The position numbers were made by a program, and so were the translations under genes. Of a DNA stretch of 64,000 bases, positions 56,358 to 64,000 are shown in pieces (positions within the stretch are counted from its first letter, which is position 1; each line of letters begins with the position of its first letter). Source of the DNA: Parabacteroides hominis (lineage in GTDB: Bacteria > Bacteroidota > Bacteroidia > Bacteroidales > Tannerellaceae); contig NZ_JACOOJ010000019.1 of NCBI RefSeq assembly GCF_014287585.1, positions 1 to 64,000 of the forward strand, written 5' to 3'. Under the pieces are notes generated by a model. That model saw only the letters and a program-made list of their open reading frames with translations. It was not told the origin of the DNA and searched no databases.

Positions 56358-56445
56358 CCGTCTGCTGAAGCAGACGGCAAAAGAGAGCCTGAGGCACGAG
56401 GCGCAGCTCTATCTGTTAGCTCACCCATAAATCATCATTTATCCG
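56358..56445 (+). repeat. Dispersed repeat with hairpin head, second locus
   Basis: Perfect 9-bp hairpin CCGTCTGCT-GA-AGCAGACGG (56358-56377) followed by the same body as at 11170-11247 (ggcaaaagagagcct ... gttagctcacccataaatca). It lies between the start of the dehydrogenase gene and its likely promoter, so it is transcribed as part of the leader. Confidence 0.8.
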
Positions 56446-56480
56446 CTTACAGTTAAATTATTATACATTTTAATACTTCG

Positions 56481-56488
56481 CAAAAATA
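56481..56488 (-). promoter_or_regulatory. -7 element of the dehydrogenase operon
   Basis: Reads TATTTTTG on - (TAnnTTTG). It would give a leader of about 150 bases that contains the repeat at 56358-56445. Confidence 0.35.
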
Positions 56489-56493
56489 CAAAA

Positions 56494-57321
56494 TTATCTG
56501 TTACTTTCGGGTTGATTCGAAAGTGTATGGTCACGGATAAACCGCACGGCTAAGGGGAAGCCTGCTGCACACATGCTGCCGTGGTCGAAACCGCCTAATT
56601 CGTAAAGCGTCACATCGGGATGGCCGAGCAGTTTGAAGAGGCGGTAGAAATAGGCTGACTCTTCGTAGCGGCCATACAATTCTTTTTCACGGTCGCCGGA
56701 AAGGATCAGGATAGGGGCGCAGTCCGGACGGACGTGATACAAGGGAGCCGTCTCGTCGATTGTCGGCTGCAAAGGTTTCAATCCTCGCTGGTTGCGGGTT
56801 TCGAAATGAGTGATTACCTGACCGCTGAAAGGGATGATCCCGGCGAGCTTGTCGGCATCTTTCCCGTAACGCGCCAACTGCTTCTTATCCAGCCCGACCA
56901 TATCGACCAGATAGCCGCCGGCGGAATGGCCGGCAATATAGATAGAGGCGGTGTCGCCTCCGTATTTTCCGATATTATCGAATACCCAGACAACGGCGGC
57001 TGCGGCATCGTCCACGATCTCCATTGTTTTCACATGCGGTGACAAGCGGTATTCAACGCCTACGACTACCATGCCATCCGTCAATAATTGCGAAGGGATT
57101 TCCCGGCTGCCACCGGTCAATCCGCCGCCATGAAACCAAACTACGACCGGAACATTATTGACTCCCGGCTGGTAAGCGATATCCAGCCGGCACATTTTAG
57201 AAGCATATTCATCACCTGTATTTCCACGGTACGGGACATTACGCTCGTAGGTATAATCGGCCGCAATAGCCATTACAGTAAACCAGAAAAGCAGAAAGGT
57301 TAACCCGATTTTATTCGTCAT
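56494..57321 (-). CDS. Secreted alpha/beta-hydrolase esterase (HGGG type)
   Basis: 275 residues from the ATG at 57321, which places the signal peptide at the N-terminus (M-T-N-K-I-G-L...A-I-A-A). The oxyanion-hole motif F-H-G-G-G, the nucleophile elbow G-H-S-A-G-G and the acid and base in S-G-D-R-E and F-D-H-G-S are all kept. It belongs to the hormone-sensitive-lipase-like carboxylesterases, acting on small acyl or acetyl esters. Monocistronic. Confidence 0.88.
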   Translation of the reverse strand: MTNKIGLTFLLFWFTVMAIAADYTYERNVPYRGNTGDEYASKMCRLDIAYQPGVNNVPVVVWFHGGGLTGGSREIPSQLLTDGMVVVGVEYRLSPHVKTMEIVDDAAAAVVWVFDNIGKYGGDTASIYIAGHSAGGYLVDMVGLDKKQLARYGKDADKLAGIIPFSGQVITHFETRNQRGLKPLQPTIDETAPLYHVRPDCAPILILSGDREKELYGRYEESAYFYRLFKLLGHPDVTLYELGGFDHGSMCAAGFPLAVRFIRDHTLSNQPESNR

Positions 57322-57366
57322 ATTATACACTAAATTTGAATTGATTAAACACAAAGAACTATCCTC

Positions 57367-57374
57367 CAAATGTA
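57367..57374 (-). promoter_or_regulatory. -7 element of the esterase gene
   Basis: TACATTTG on - (TAnnTTTG), 45 bases before the preferred start at 57321. This supports that start, since the longer frame from 57369 would begin inside the leader. Confidence 0.4.
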
Positions 57375-57447
57375 ATTAGCTTTTTGGAACTAAGCAAACA
57401 ATCTGCCATTTCCCGTCTTCTTTTTCCTGCGGAACCCGATTATTTCC

Positions 57448-57455
57448 TATTTTTG
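57448..57455 (+). promoter_or_regulatory. -7 element of the nucleoside-gate protein gene
   Basis: TATTTTTG (TAnnTTTG), 41 bases before the ATG at 57497. Confidence 0.4.
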
Positions 57456-57496
57456 TAATCTAATAACGAGTATCTTATTACCTGTCAACAACTACT

Positions 57497-58729
57497 ATGG
57501 TTCTAAATTATATCTGGATCGCCTTCTTTCTGATCGCCTTCGTGGTGGCACTTTGCAAATTAGCCATCAGCGGAGACACGGAAGTTTTTACCAACATCAT
57601 CAACGCCTCTTTTGCCTCGGCAAAGACAGGGTTCGAGATATCCCTCGGACTGACGGGAGTCTTAGCTCTCTGGCTCGGCATCATGAAAATCGGGGAAAAA
57701 GGGGGCGTGATACAGGCGTTTGCCCGGTTGACGGCGCCCGTGTTCAGCAAGCTCTTTCCGGGAATACCGAAAGACCATCCGGCAACGGGTTCCATCTTCA
57801 TGTGCATTTCGGCCAACTTGTTAGGCTTGGACAATGCAGCTACGCCGATGGGACTGAAAGCCATGAAAGAGTTGCAGGAGCTGAACACGCAGAAGGATTC
57901 CGCCAGCGATCCGATGATCATGTTCCTTTGCATCAACGCTTCGGGGCTGACGCTGATCCCGGTCTCCATCATGACCTACCGGGCACAGATGGGATCGGCA
58001 AACCCTGCCGATGTCTTCCTGCCCCTCATGCTCGCGACCTTCTCTTCTACCCTGGTCGCCATATTGGCAGTCTGCTTCAAACAACGGATCAACATCCTGC
58101 AACGGAACCTGCTGCTTTTCTTCGGCGGTATGATCGCGTTCATCGGCGGTCTGGCGTTGCTTTTCGGGATGATGAGCCAGCAGTCGGTCTCCCTCTACTC
58201 TACCCTGTTTGCCAACATTTTGCTTTTCTCCATCATCTGCGGATTCATCATCAGCGGAATCCGCAAGAAAATCAACGTATACGACACCTTTATCGAAGGA
58301 GCGAAAGAAGGTTTCCAGACCGCCGTGACAATCATCCCCTACCTCATCGCCGTATTGGTCGCCATTGCTGTTTTCCGGGCTTCGGGAGCAATGGATTTCC
58401 TGATCGACGGCATCCGCATGGGAGTCGCGGCAGCAGGACTGGACACGCAGTTTGTGGAAGGTCTGCCTACCATGTTGATGAAACCGCTTAGCGGTAGCGG
58501 GGCGCGGGGCATGATGTTGGACGCGATGAACACCTACGGCGCGGACTCGTTCATAGGCCGCCTCTGCTCCATCGTGCAGGGATCGAGCGACACGACTTTC
58601 TACGTCGTCGCCCTTTATTTCGGCAGTGTCGGAATCCGTAACACCTACTATACGATCCCCTGTTCACTGCTGGCCGATTTAGCCGGGGCGATTGCGGCGG
58701 TAGCTATGACGTATCTGTTTTTTACCTAA
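57497..58729 (+). CDS. Nucleoside-recognition (Gate) domain membrane protein, SpmA-SpmB fusion
   Basis: 410 residues with about ten membrane helices in two Gate-domain halves (1-200 and 210-410) that match the separate SpmA and SpmB proteins of spore formers. Motifs N-L-L-G-L-D-N-A-A-T-P-M-G-L-K-A-M and S-G-S-G-A-R-G are those of the family. The fused form is normal in Bacteroidetes. The transported compound is unknown; the name implies nucleosides only by homology. Confidence 0.88.
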   Translation: MVLNYIWIAFFLIAFVVALCKLAISGDTEVFTNIINASFASAKTGFEISLGLTGVLALWLGIMKIGEKGGVIQAFARLTAPVFSKLFPGIPKDHPATGSIFMCISANLLGLDNAATPMGLKAMKELQELNTQKDSASDPMIMFLCINASGLTLIPVSIMTYRAQMGSANPADVFLPLMLATFSSTLVAILAVCFKQRINILQRNLLLFFGGMIAFIGGLALLFGMMSQQSVSLYSTLFANILLFSIICGFIISGIRKKINVYDTFIEGAKEGFQTAVTIIPYLIAVLVAIAVFRASGAMDFLIDGIRMGVAAAGLDTQFVEGLPTMLMKPLSGSGARGMMLDAMNTYGADSFIGRLCSIVQGSSDTTFYVVALYFGSVGIRNTYYTIPCSLLADLAGAIAAVAMTYLFFT

Positions 58730-58852
58730 TATCAAAATGACACTGCCACCCCATGTAAATCGGATTAGTAGTGCATCTATTTGGAATCAGTATAGCGGGT
58801 AATTATTTTTAACATATCATTCGGTAAGATAAAATAGAAAAAGAATAACAAT

Positions 58853-59287
58853 ATGGCAATAGCATTCTACGCGGAAGACACCAAGCTTCCGGCAATCAAA
58901 AAGAGAGCGGTCGGCAACTGGGTGAAAGAGGTTGCCGCCACATACGGAAAGAAAGTCGGCGATATCAGCTACATCTTCTGTTCCGATGAGAAGATACTGG
59001 AAGTAAACCGCCAGTACCTTCAACATGATTATTATACGGATATCATCACGTTCGATTATACCAGCGGCGACAAGATATCGGGAGACCTGTTTATCAGCCT
59101 CGATACGGTGAAGACTAATTCCGAAGCCTTCAACACCTCCTACAACGAGGAACTCCACCGTACCATCATCCACGGCATCCTCCACCTATGCGGCATCAAC
59201 GATAAAGGGCCTGGGGAACGCGAGATCATGGAGGCCAACGAGAACAAAGCACTGGCGATATTGCCGGAGGAATGCCGGGAAAGTTAA
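58853..59287 (+). CDS. ybeY: Endoribonuclease YbeY (rRNA maturation)
   Basis: 144 residues. It acts in 16S rRNA 3'-end processing and ribosome quality control. The zinc motif reads H-G-I-L-H-L-C-G-I-N-D-K-G-P-G-E: the first two histidines are kept but the third ligand position carries N-D-K instead of the D-H of E. coli, which I recall as usual in Bacteroidetes. The upstream marker D-I-I-T-F-D-Y is present. The stop codon lies inside the terminator palindrome. Confidence 0.93.
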   Translation: MAIAFYAEDTKLPAIKKRAVGNWVKEVAATYGKKVGDISYIFCSDEKILEVNRQYLQHDYYTDIITFDYTSGDKISGDLFISLDTVKTNSEAFNTSYNEELHRTIIHGILHLCGINDKGPGEREIMEANENKALAILPEECRES

Positions 59288-59296
59288 CTTTCCCGG
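59275..59296. terminator. Bidirectional terminator between ybeY and propeller gene
   Basis: A perfect 22-base palindrome, ten pairs around TA, that includes the ybeY stop codon and ends one base before the stop of the convergent gene. Short AT-rich runs lie on both sides. Confidence 0.65.
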
Positions 59297-59297
59297 A

Positions 59298-60554
59298 TTA
59301 TTCCACAATCACCAACACCGGATTGGCATCTTCGGCCAGTGTATCGAAAAACGGAGGTCTCTCTGCATCCGGATGTTTTTCCAACCATTTGTCGATATCT
59401 TCAATGGTCATCACTCCTATCAGTTGCCCTTTGCTGTTGGTACGCACCGGATAGAACGGCGCAAATCCGGCAAGGTCGTCCTGGAAACCTTTTTCTATCT
59501 CTCCCATGATAGTTGTCCCGGTCTTTTTGTCATATAGCCCCACATAGCCTTTGTTATCCTCTCCCAACCAGCCTTTACTTACGGCAAACACTATTTTGTC
59601 CTTAGTTTCTGTCACATCTGTTACAAAAGCATGATTAGATGTGATTTCTGTTTTTCCAGTTTCTTCAACCGGATAGTGCCATTTACCGGTATCGAACACA
59701 TAGGTAACCGAGGGACCTTCTGCGCTTATACCATAAATGGAATCGTTGAACGCCTGATGGAAACGGACAGACCCGCCGGCCTGCCACATCTGATCCGAAC
59801 CTTTTACTTCCACCACGTGTCCCATATCTTCACGCCTTCCTTTAAGTTTATGGAATGTCAGCCCACTATAAGGCATCAAACTTGGAGACTCGTATATGGA
59901 CGCATCGAAATACCGCGTAGGAGTGTATGTCGTGACAGGCTTTCCCGATCCTGCAACAGCCATAGAATCTATCAGATTTCCTTCCAGGTTCATGCGTAGG
60001 AAAGAAATGTATCGTCCACCATCCGGGCTACTTCCCGACAGTACCGTTGACATCACCGTGTCTTCAATCAATGGAAAAGAAGTGAGCATGCGGTTCATTT
60101 TTATCGAACCGAGAAAACGGTTGTCCATACTATATTTCACAATGCCTTTTGGCTTGAAGAAATAGAGCACATCGCTCCCGGCCTCGTCCAAGACCGGGAC
60201 ACAGGACCCGTATGCTTCCGGATCTTGTCCCGGATGCCCCACGGTAGTTATATATTTCCCTGTATTCAAGTCAAATGTCATACATTTCTGGCTGTTGCCA
60301 CGCTCCATATTGCTTATAATGGCATATTTATCGGTCACCAAAAGATTCCAACGATTGGCAACTAAGACACTGTCGTTGGTTTCTAAAGGGATGAACCTTA
60401 TTTTGTTTCCCAATTGCGACACTTTCAACTCTTGAAGGTTCTCCATAGCATCAACGACATTTATAGTACCCCGGTCAAATGTCCGGTTTGCACCGGAACA
60501 TGATATGAGTAAAAAGCCGGTCAGCCAAACGGCACATTGTTTTATTCCTCTCAT
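59298..60554 (-). CDS. 6-bladed beta-propeller lipoprotein
   Basis: 418 residues, lipobox L-I-S-C. The N-terminal I-R-F-I-P-L-E-T-N-D-S motif and the repeated blade pattern (F-D-L-N-T-G-K-Y, L-Y-D-K-K-T-G) are those of the Bacteroidales 6-bladed propeller (DUF4221/DUF4934-type) lipoproteins. Function is unknown; members are probably surface or periplasmic binding proteins. A distant relative of the two propeller genes at 61481 and 62789, which share the I-P-L-E-T-N-D motif. Confidence 0.8.
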   Translation of the reverse strand: MRGIKQCAVWLTGFLLISCSGANRTFDRGTINVVDAMENLQELKVSQLGNKIRFIPLETNDSVLVANRWNLLVTDKYAIISNMERGNSQKCMTFDLNTGKYITTVGHPGQDPEAYGSCVPVLDEAGSDVLYFFKPKGIVKYSMDNRFLGSIKMNRMLTSFPLIEDTVMSTVLSGSSPDGGRYISFLRMNLEGNLIDSMAVAGSGKPVTTYTPTRYFDASIYESPSLMPYSGLTFHKLKGRREDMGHVVEVKGSDQMWQAGGSVRFHQAFNDSIYGISAEGPSVTYVFDTGKWHYPVEETGKTEITSNHAFVTDVTETKDKIVFAVSKGWLGEDNKGYVGLYDKKTGTTIMGEIEKGFQDDLAGFAPFYPVRTNSKGQLIGVMTIEDIDKWLEKHPDAERPPFFDTLAEDANPVLVIVE

Positions 60555-60842
60555 TTTGTAATAATCTAACTGTTTATATGTTTATTTACACTCGGAAGCT
60601 CCAATTCAATTTCGAAAGTAAAAGCGTCCAGTTTACCACCGATCTTTTCAATAATTCAATTCTTTGTTATTTTTGACGCACCGGTTTCCGAGAAGTTACA
60701 GATAGGGGAATCTTTTTTTCAAACATCGACCGGGTTTCACCGGTGAAACTTTCCGGAGCAACTATGAATAAAAGCGGATGGCGGTTATACTAAAACCCTT
60801 CTCTCAGCCGTTTATTCAGATATAGATATCAAATATATTATT

Positions 60843-61256
60843 ATGAATACATCGATTGTAATAAATTATCTCAAAAAGTTCTTTCATTCTCTTCCTGAAG
60901 TATGGTATATTGCGCTTTTTGCAATCTGGGCGCACAGCAATATCCATATTTTGTTCAATGGAGGCAATTGGCATTCGGGAAATATGTTCATGACTTTGTT
61001 TTGTATAGCCATTATCGCTTTACTGATCATGCAGCTTCTAAAAAGGAATGTCTGGAGCCGCTTCCTGTTGGGGATGCTGTTTACTTTCGGTTCGTTACTC
61101 ATGTTTTTTGCATTGCTATCCGAATATTCGGAATTTCCACTCGGAACGGAAGCCGGTGCGATCCAACTGCTCGTTGTCGGCTCTCTACTTATAGGTATTT
61201 CCTTTCTGTTAGGCGGAAAGATGCTGCTGAACGGGTTGCATAATATGTGTGCCTGA
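60843..61256 (+). CDS. Small integral membrane protein of unknown function
   Basis: 137 residues with four hydrophobic segments (about 18-36, 45-64, 75-95, 105-130) and a short amphipathic start. No family is recognised. It is flanked by propeller lipoprotein genes on both sides but has no obvious link to them. A vitamin-K-epoxide-type or DoxX-type CxxC motif is absent. Confidence 0.6.
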   Translation: MNTSIVINYLKKFFHSLPEVWYIALFAIWAHSNIHILFNGGNWHSGNMFMTLFCIAIIALLIMQLLKRNVWSRFLLGMLFTFGSLLMFFALLSEYSEFPLGTEAGAIQLLVVGSLLIGISFLLGGKMLLNGLHNMCA

Positions 61257-61480
61257 TAAAAGTTTGTACACGCTCCGGTGAAAACAGAGATTGCCGGAGC
61301 AATACTCCCAAAACCGATTACTCGCTATCACTACCACAAATACTCATACCAAACGACCATCTACTCATTTGCCGGATATCTCCCGGTATTATCACATAGA
61401 TTTGAATTTATAACTCTATTATCAACTTAATCCTGGAAACAGGCAAATAAGGGATTGGTAACAATAATAAATTATCCGGC

Positions 61481-62644
61481 ATGAAAGGCACAACTATTTT
61501 CTTTCTATCTATTCTGTTAATAACGACAGGTTGCAAAAGACAGGATCAAACGGCAGACGACCGGGTCACGGTAGATGTCACTAAAAATTCTTTTCCCAAA
61601 AAAGAACTGGTTCTTCAAGATTTCATGGATGTGGAATATATTCCGCTGGAAACAAATGATGAGTTTGTTAATCAAGGGTTTGTACAGGATGTAGGTAAAG
61701 AATTCATATTAGTAAAAAACTATAAGGATAACGGTGATATTTTTGTGTATGACCGGACCGGAAAAGCCATTCGTAAGATAAATCGTAAAGGGCAAGGGGG
61801 AGAAGAATACATCTCTTGTAGAAGTGTTACATTGGATGAAGAAAACAATGAAATGTTTATAAACGATTTCTTGGCAAGAAAAATAAAGGTTTATGACTTG
61901 GAGGGAAATTTTAAACGAAGTATCAAACAGAAACAAGATGGTGATACCCAGTTTTATTTGGATATATTTAATTATGATAAAGAGAATCTGATTTGTTACG
62001 ATGAATGCAATCAAGAGATACCATTCCTACTCGTATCGAAGCAAGACGGAAACATAACCAAAGAGATTAGAACTCCATTTAAAGAGAAGAAGCTATTTCT
62101 TCAACTTTTAAGACATGAAGGAGGAACAAGAGCTGCCGGACCGGGTGAATACAGTAGAATAATCCCATTTAATGGCAATTGGATTCTATTAGAACCCTCG
62201 TCAGATACGATCTACACATTAATGCCCGATTACAATTTGCGGCCGTTTATCTTGCGAACACCTCCTGTCCACACTATGAATCCGGAATCTTTCTTGGTTT
62301 TAAAGTTGGTTTCCAATCGTTATTATTTCATGGAAAGCATAAAGAATGTATATGATTTCAGTAAAGAAGAAGGCTTTCCGAGAACGTACTTTGTGTACGA
62401 TACACAGGAAAAGGATTTTTTCAGGTACATCATATACAATGGCGATTATTCTTACAAAAAAGAATTTTATATGTCTATGCTGACCCCTATCAATTCCAAA
62501 GGCGAATTATGGGCTACTCTAAATGCTTTCGAACTCTGCAGGGACTATAAAAAAGGGAAGTTGAAAGGCAAACTAAAAGAAGTCGCTGCAACATTGGAGG
62601 AGGATGACAATCGGGTGGTTATGTTGGTGAAGTCTAAAAAGTAA
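61481..62644 (+). CDS. 6-bladed beta-propeller lipoprotein, first of tandem pair
   Basis: 387 residues, lipobox T-T-G-C. V-E-Y-I-P-L-E-T-N-D-E-F opens the propeller, and the blade signature F-V-Y-D-R-T-G-K-A-I-R-K-I-N-R-K-G-Q-G-G-E-E-Y is the NHL-like strand pattern. The product is probably outer-membrane attached. The gene is AT-rich and stands next to a paralog; no pathway gene accompanies it. Confidence 0.82.
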   Translation: MKGTTIFFLSILLITTGCKRQDQTADDRVTVDVTKNSFPKKELVLQDFMDVEYIPLETNDEFVNQGFVQDVGKEFILVKNYKDNGDIFVYDRTGKAIRKINRKGQGGEEYISCRSVTLDEENNEMFINDFLARKIKVYDLEGNFKRSIKQKQDGDTQFYLDIFNYDKENLICYDECNQEIPFLLVSKQDGNITKEIRTPFKEKKLFLQLLRHEGGTRAAGPGEYSRIIPFNGNWILLEPSSDTIYTLMPDYNLRPFILRTPPVHTMNPESFLVLKLVSNRYYFMESIKNVYDFSKEEGFPRTYFVYDTQEKDFFRYIIYNGDYSYKKEFYMSMLTPINSKGELWATLNAFELCRDYKKGKLKGKLKEVAATLEEDDNRVVMLVKSKK

Positions 62645-62788
62645 AAAAATATTGACAGTATTGGAACACAATTTCATTCATATGTCCATGCCTAACGGTA
62701 CATTAACCGAATGTCCGGGATTGGTGTATATCATCCGTTTTCAGCAAATCTTTGTCATGTGAAAGAATAATAGAGTAAATAAAATGAT

Positions 62789-63958
62789 ATGAAGATGAAA
62801 ATATTAATTTTTTTAGAAATAATCATCCTGTTTGTGATGGCAGGATGTGGAGGTAATTCATCGACTGATGGTTTTATAACAGTAGATGTAACGAAAAGTT
62901 ATTCCTCCAAAAAAGAACTGGTTCTTCAAGACTTCATGGATGTGGAATATATTCCGCTGGAAACAAATGATGAGTTTGTTAATCAAGGGTGTGTGGAGGC
63001 GGTTGGTGAAAAATACATAATCGTAACAAACTATGTGAGTGACGGTAATATTTTTGTGTATGATCGGAGCGGAAAAGCTATCCGTAAGATAAACCGCAAA
63101 GGGCAAGGAGGGGAAGAATATACATCGTGTAGAAGTATTACATTGGATGAAGAAAATGAAGAACTGTTTGTAAACGATAACTATGCAAAAAAAATAAGAG
63201 TTTATGATTTGGAAGGAAATTTCAAACGAAGTCTTAATCAAAAGAGTGAGAAAAATTCGTTTTATTTGGATATGTTTGACTATGACAAGGAAAACTTGAT
63301 TTGTTATGATAAGTTTAATTATGAAATACCGTTCTTGCTTGTGTCGAAGCAAGATGGAAGTATAACGAAAGAAATTGAAATTCCATTTAAAGAGAAGAAA
63401 TTATTTCATATAGTTTTAAGACAACCTGATGGAGTAGTGACAGCATCTGCAGGGCCTGGGCCGTATAATAGTATAATTCCTTTTGGGAGTAATTGGCTTC
63501 TATTTGAGGCCTCTTCAGATACGATTTACACATTAATGCCTGATTGCAGTTTGCATCCGTTTATTGTACGAACACCGCCTATTCACACCATGGATCCGGA
63601 AGTTTATCCGGTTTTAAGGTTGGTTTCCGATCGCTATTATTTTATGGAAAGTGTAACAAATGTATATGATTTTAGTAAACAAGAAGGATTCCCGAAAACA
63701 TACTTTGTGTACGATACACAGGGAAAGAAATTTTTTAACTATATCATATACAATGGCGATTATTCTTATAAAAAAGAATTCTATATGTCTATGCTGACCC
63801 CTATCAATTCCAAAGGCGAATTATGGGCTACTCTAAATGCTTTCGAACTCTGCAAGGACTATAAAAAAGGAAAGTTGAAAGGCAAACTAAAGGAAGTCGC
63901 TGCAACATTGGATGAGGATGACAATCGGGTAGTTATGTTGGTAAAACACAAAAAGTAA
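62789..63958 (+). CDS. 6-bladed beta-propeller lipoprotein, second of tandem pair
   Basis: 389 residues, lipobox M-A-G-C. The same architecture as the preceding gene. DNA is almost unchanged in two blocks (62907-62990 and 63745-63958) and much more diverged, with small insertions, between them. The divergence falls mostly in blades 2-4, which could face the ligand. Separate promoter signals are not clear; a 144-base gap lies between the two genes. Confidence 0.82.
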   Translation: MKMKILIFLEIIILFVMAGCGGNSSTDGFITVDVTKSYSSKKELVLQDFMDVEYIPLETNDEFVNQGCVEAVGEKYIIVTNYVSDGNIFVYDRSGKAIRKINRKGQGGEEYTSCRSITLDEENEELFVNDNYAKKIRVYDLEGNFKRSLNQKSEKNSFYLDMFDYDKENLICYDKFNYEIPFLLVSKQDGSITKEIEIPFKEKKLFHIVLRQPDGVVTASAGPGPYNSIIPFGSNWLLFEASSDTIYTLMPDCSLHPFIVRTPPIHTMDPEVYPVLRLVSDRYYFMESVTNVYDFSKQEGFPKTYFVYDTQGKKFFNYIIYNGDYSYKKEFYMSMLTPINSKGELWATLNAFELCKDYKKGKLKGKLKEVAATLDEDDNRVVMLVKHKK

Positions 63959-64000
63959 CCCTTAGGATATATTAAAATCAGGGCAATCTTATACCGCAGG

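Noticed and set aside
57553..58491. 312-codon frame on + overlapping the Gate-domain gene
   Set aside because: Out-of-frame shadow with low-complexity R/H/S-rich translation.
1..64000. CRISPR arrays, tRNA or rRNA genes, transposases, integrases
   Set aside because: No regularly spaced repeat-spacer array, T-loop/acceptor pattern or transposase/integrase reading frame was seen on reading both strands.

Overview
The window looks like a chromosomal segment of a gut Bacteroidales bacterium, most likely Parabacteroides. The reasons are SusC/SusD pairs, a hybrid two-component regulator, serine-type sulfatase, 6-bladed propeller lipoproteins, a nanL-nanE-nanT sialic acid operon of the type known from Bacteroides fragilis, TAnnTTTG-type -7 promoter elements, and a truncated first gene ending in a DUF6383-like sorting tail that I associate with Parabacteroides. 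The genus is an inference; no rRNA or tRNA gene is visible.

Layout. 1-613: tail of a surface protein, a hairpin, then a candidate structured RNA ending in a terminator. 655-12279: a divergent carbohydrate unit with AraC regulator on + and, on -, a sugar porter, a DUF5107-TPR protein and two secreted GH2 hydrolases. 12280-17810: sulfatase, S46 dipeptidyl peptidase and DUF389 membrane protein. 18066-22728: sensor kinase, then ruvB with a flippase. 22921-28689: mostly AT-rich accessory genes (an AAA ATPase with an internal deletion, a beta-barrel, GT87-like, a beta/gamma-crystallin-like lipoprotein, DUF3244, a membrane TPR-HTH regulator). 28690-30106: long gene-poor stretch holding remnants of a small DUF3791/DUF3990-like cassette.

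30107-40129 is a sialic acid locus: ROK regulator, a DUF1016 nuclease-like gene, N-acetylneuraminate lyase, AGE-type ManNAc epimerase, MFS transporter, sialidase, and a fused sialate O-acetylesterase/Kelch mutarotase. Together they would de-acetylate, release, anomerise, import and degrade host sialic acid to GlcNAc. 40210-53277 is a second polysaccharide-utilisation-type locus: hybrid two-component system, SusC, SusD, then an exported (Tat-type) aldo/keto reductase, a DUF2264 protein and an exported VOC-fold protein. This combination does not correspond to a glycan pathway I recognise and is the best candidate for new chemistry here.

53306-59287 is mostly housekeeping: LOG, TIGR02757, AlkD-like and a 2-hydroxyacid dehydrogenase in one - strand operon, an esterase, a nucleoside-gate protein and YbeY. 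59298-63958 holds three 6-bladed propeller lipoproteins, two of them tandem paralogs with a mosaic identity pattern, and an unknown four-helix membrane protein. A dispersed hairpin-headed repeat occurs three times (11001-11052 inverted, 11170-11247, 56358-56445), each time between a likely promoter and the first gene of a - strand operon.
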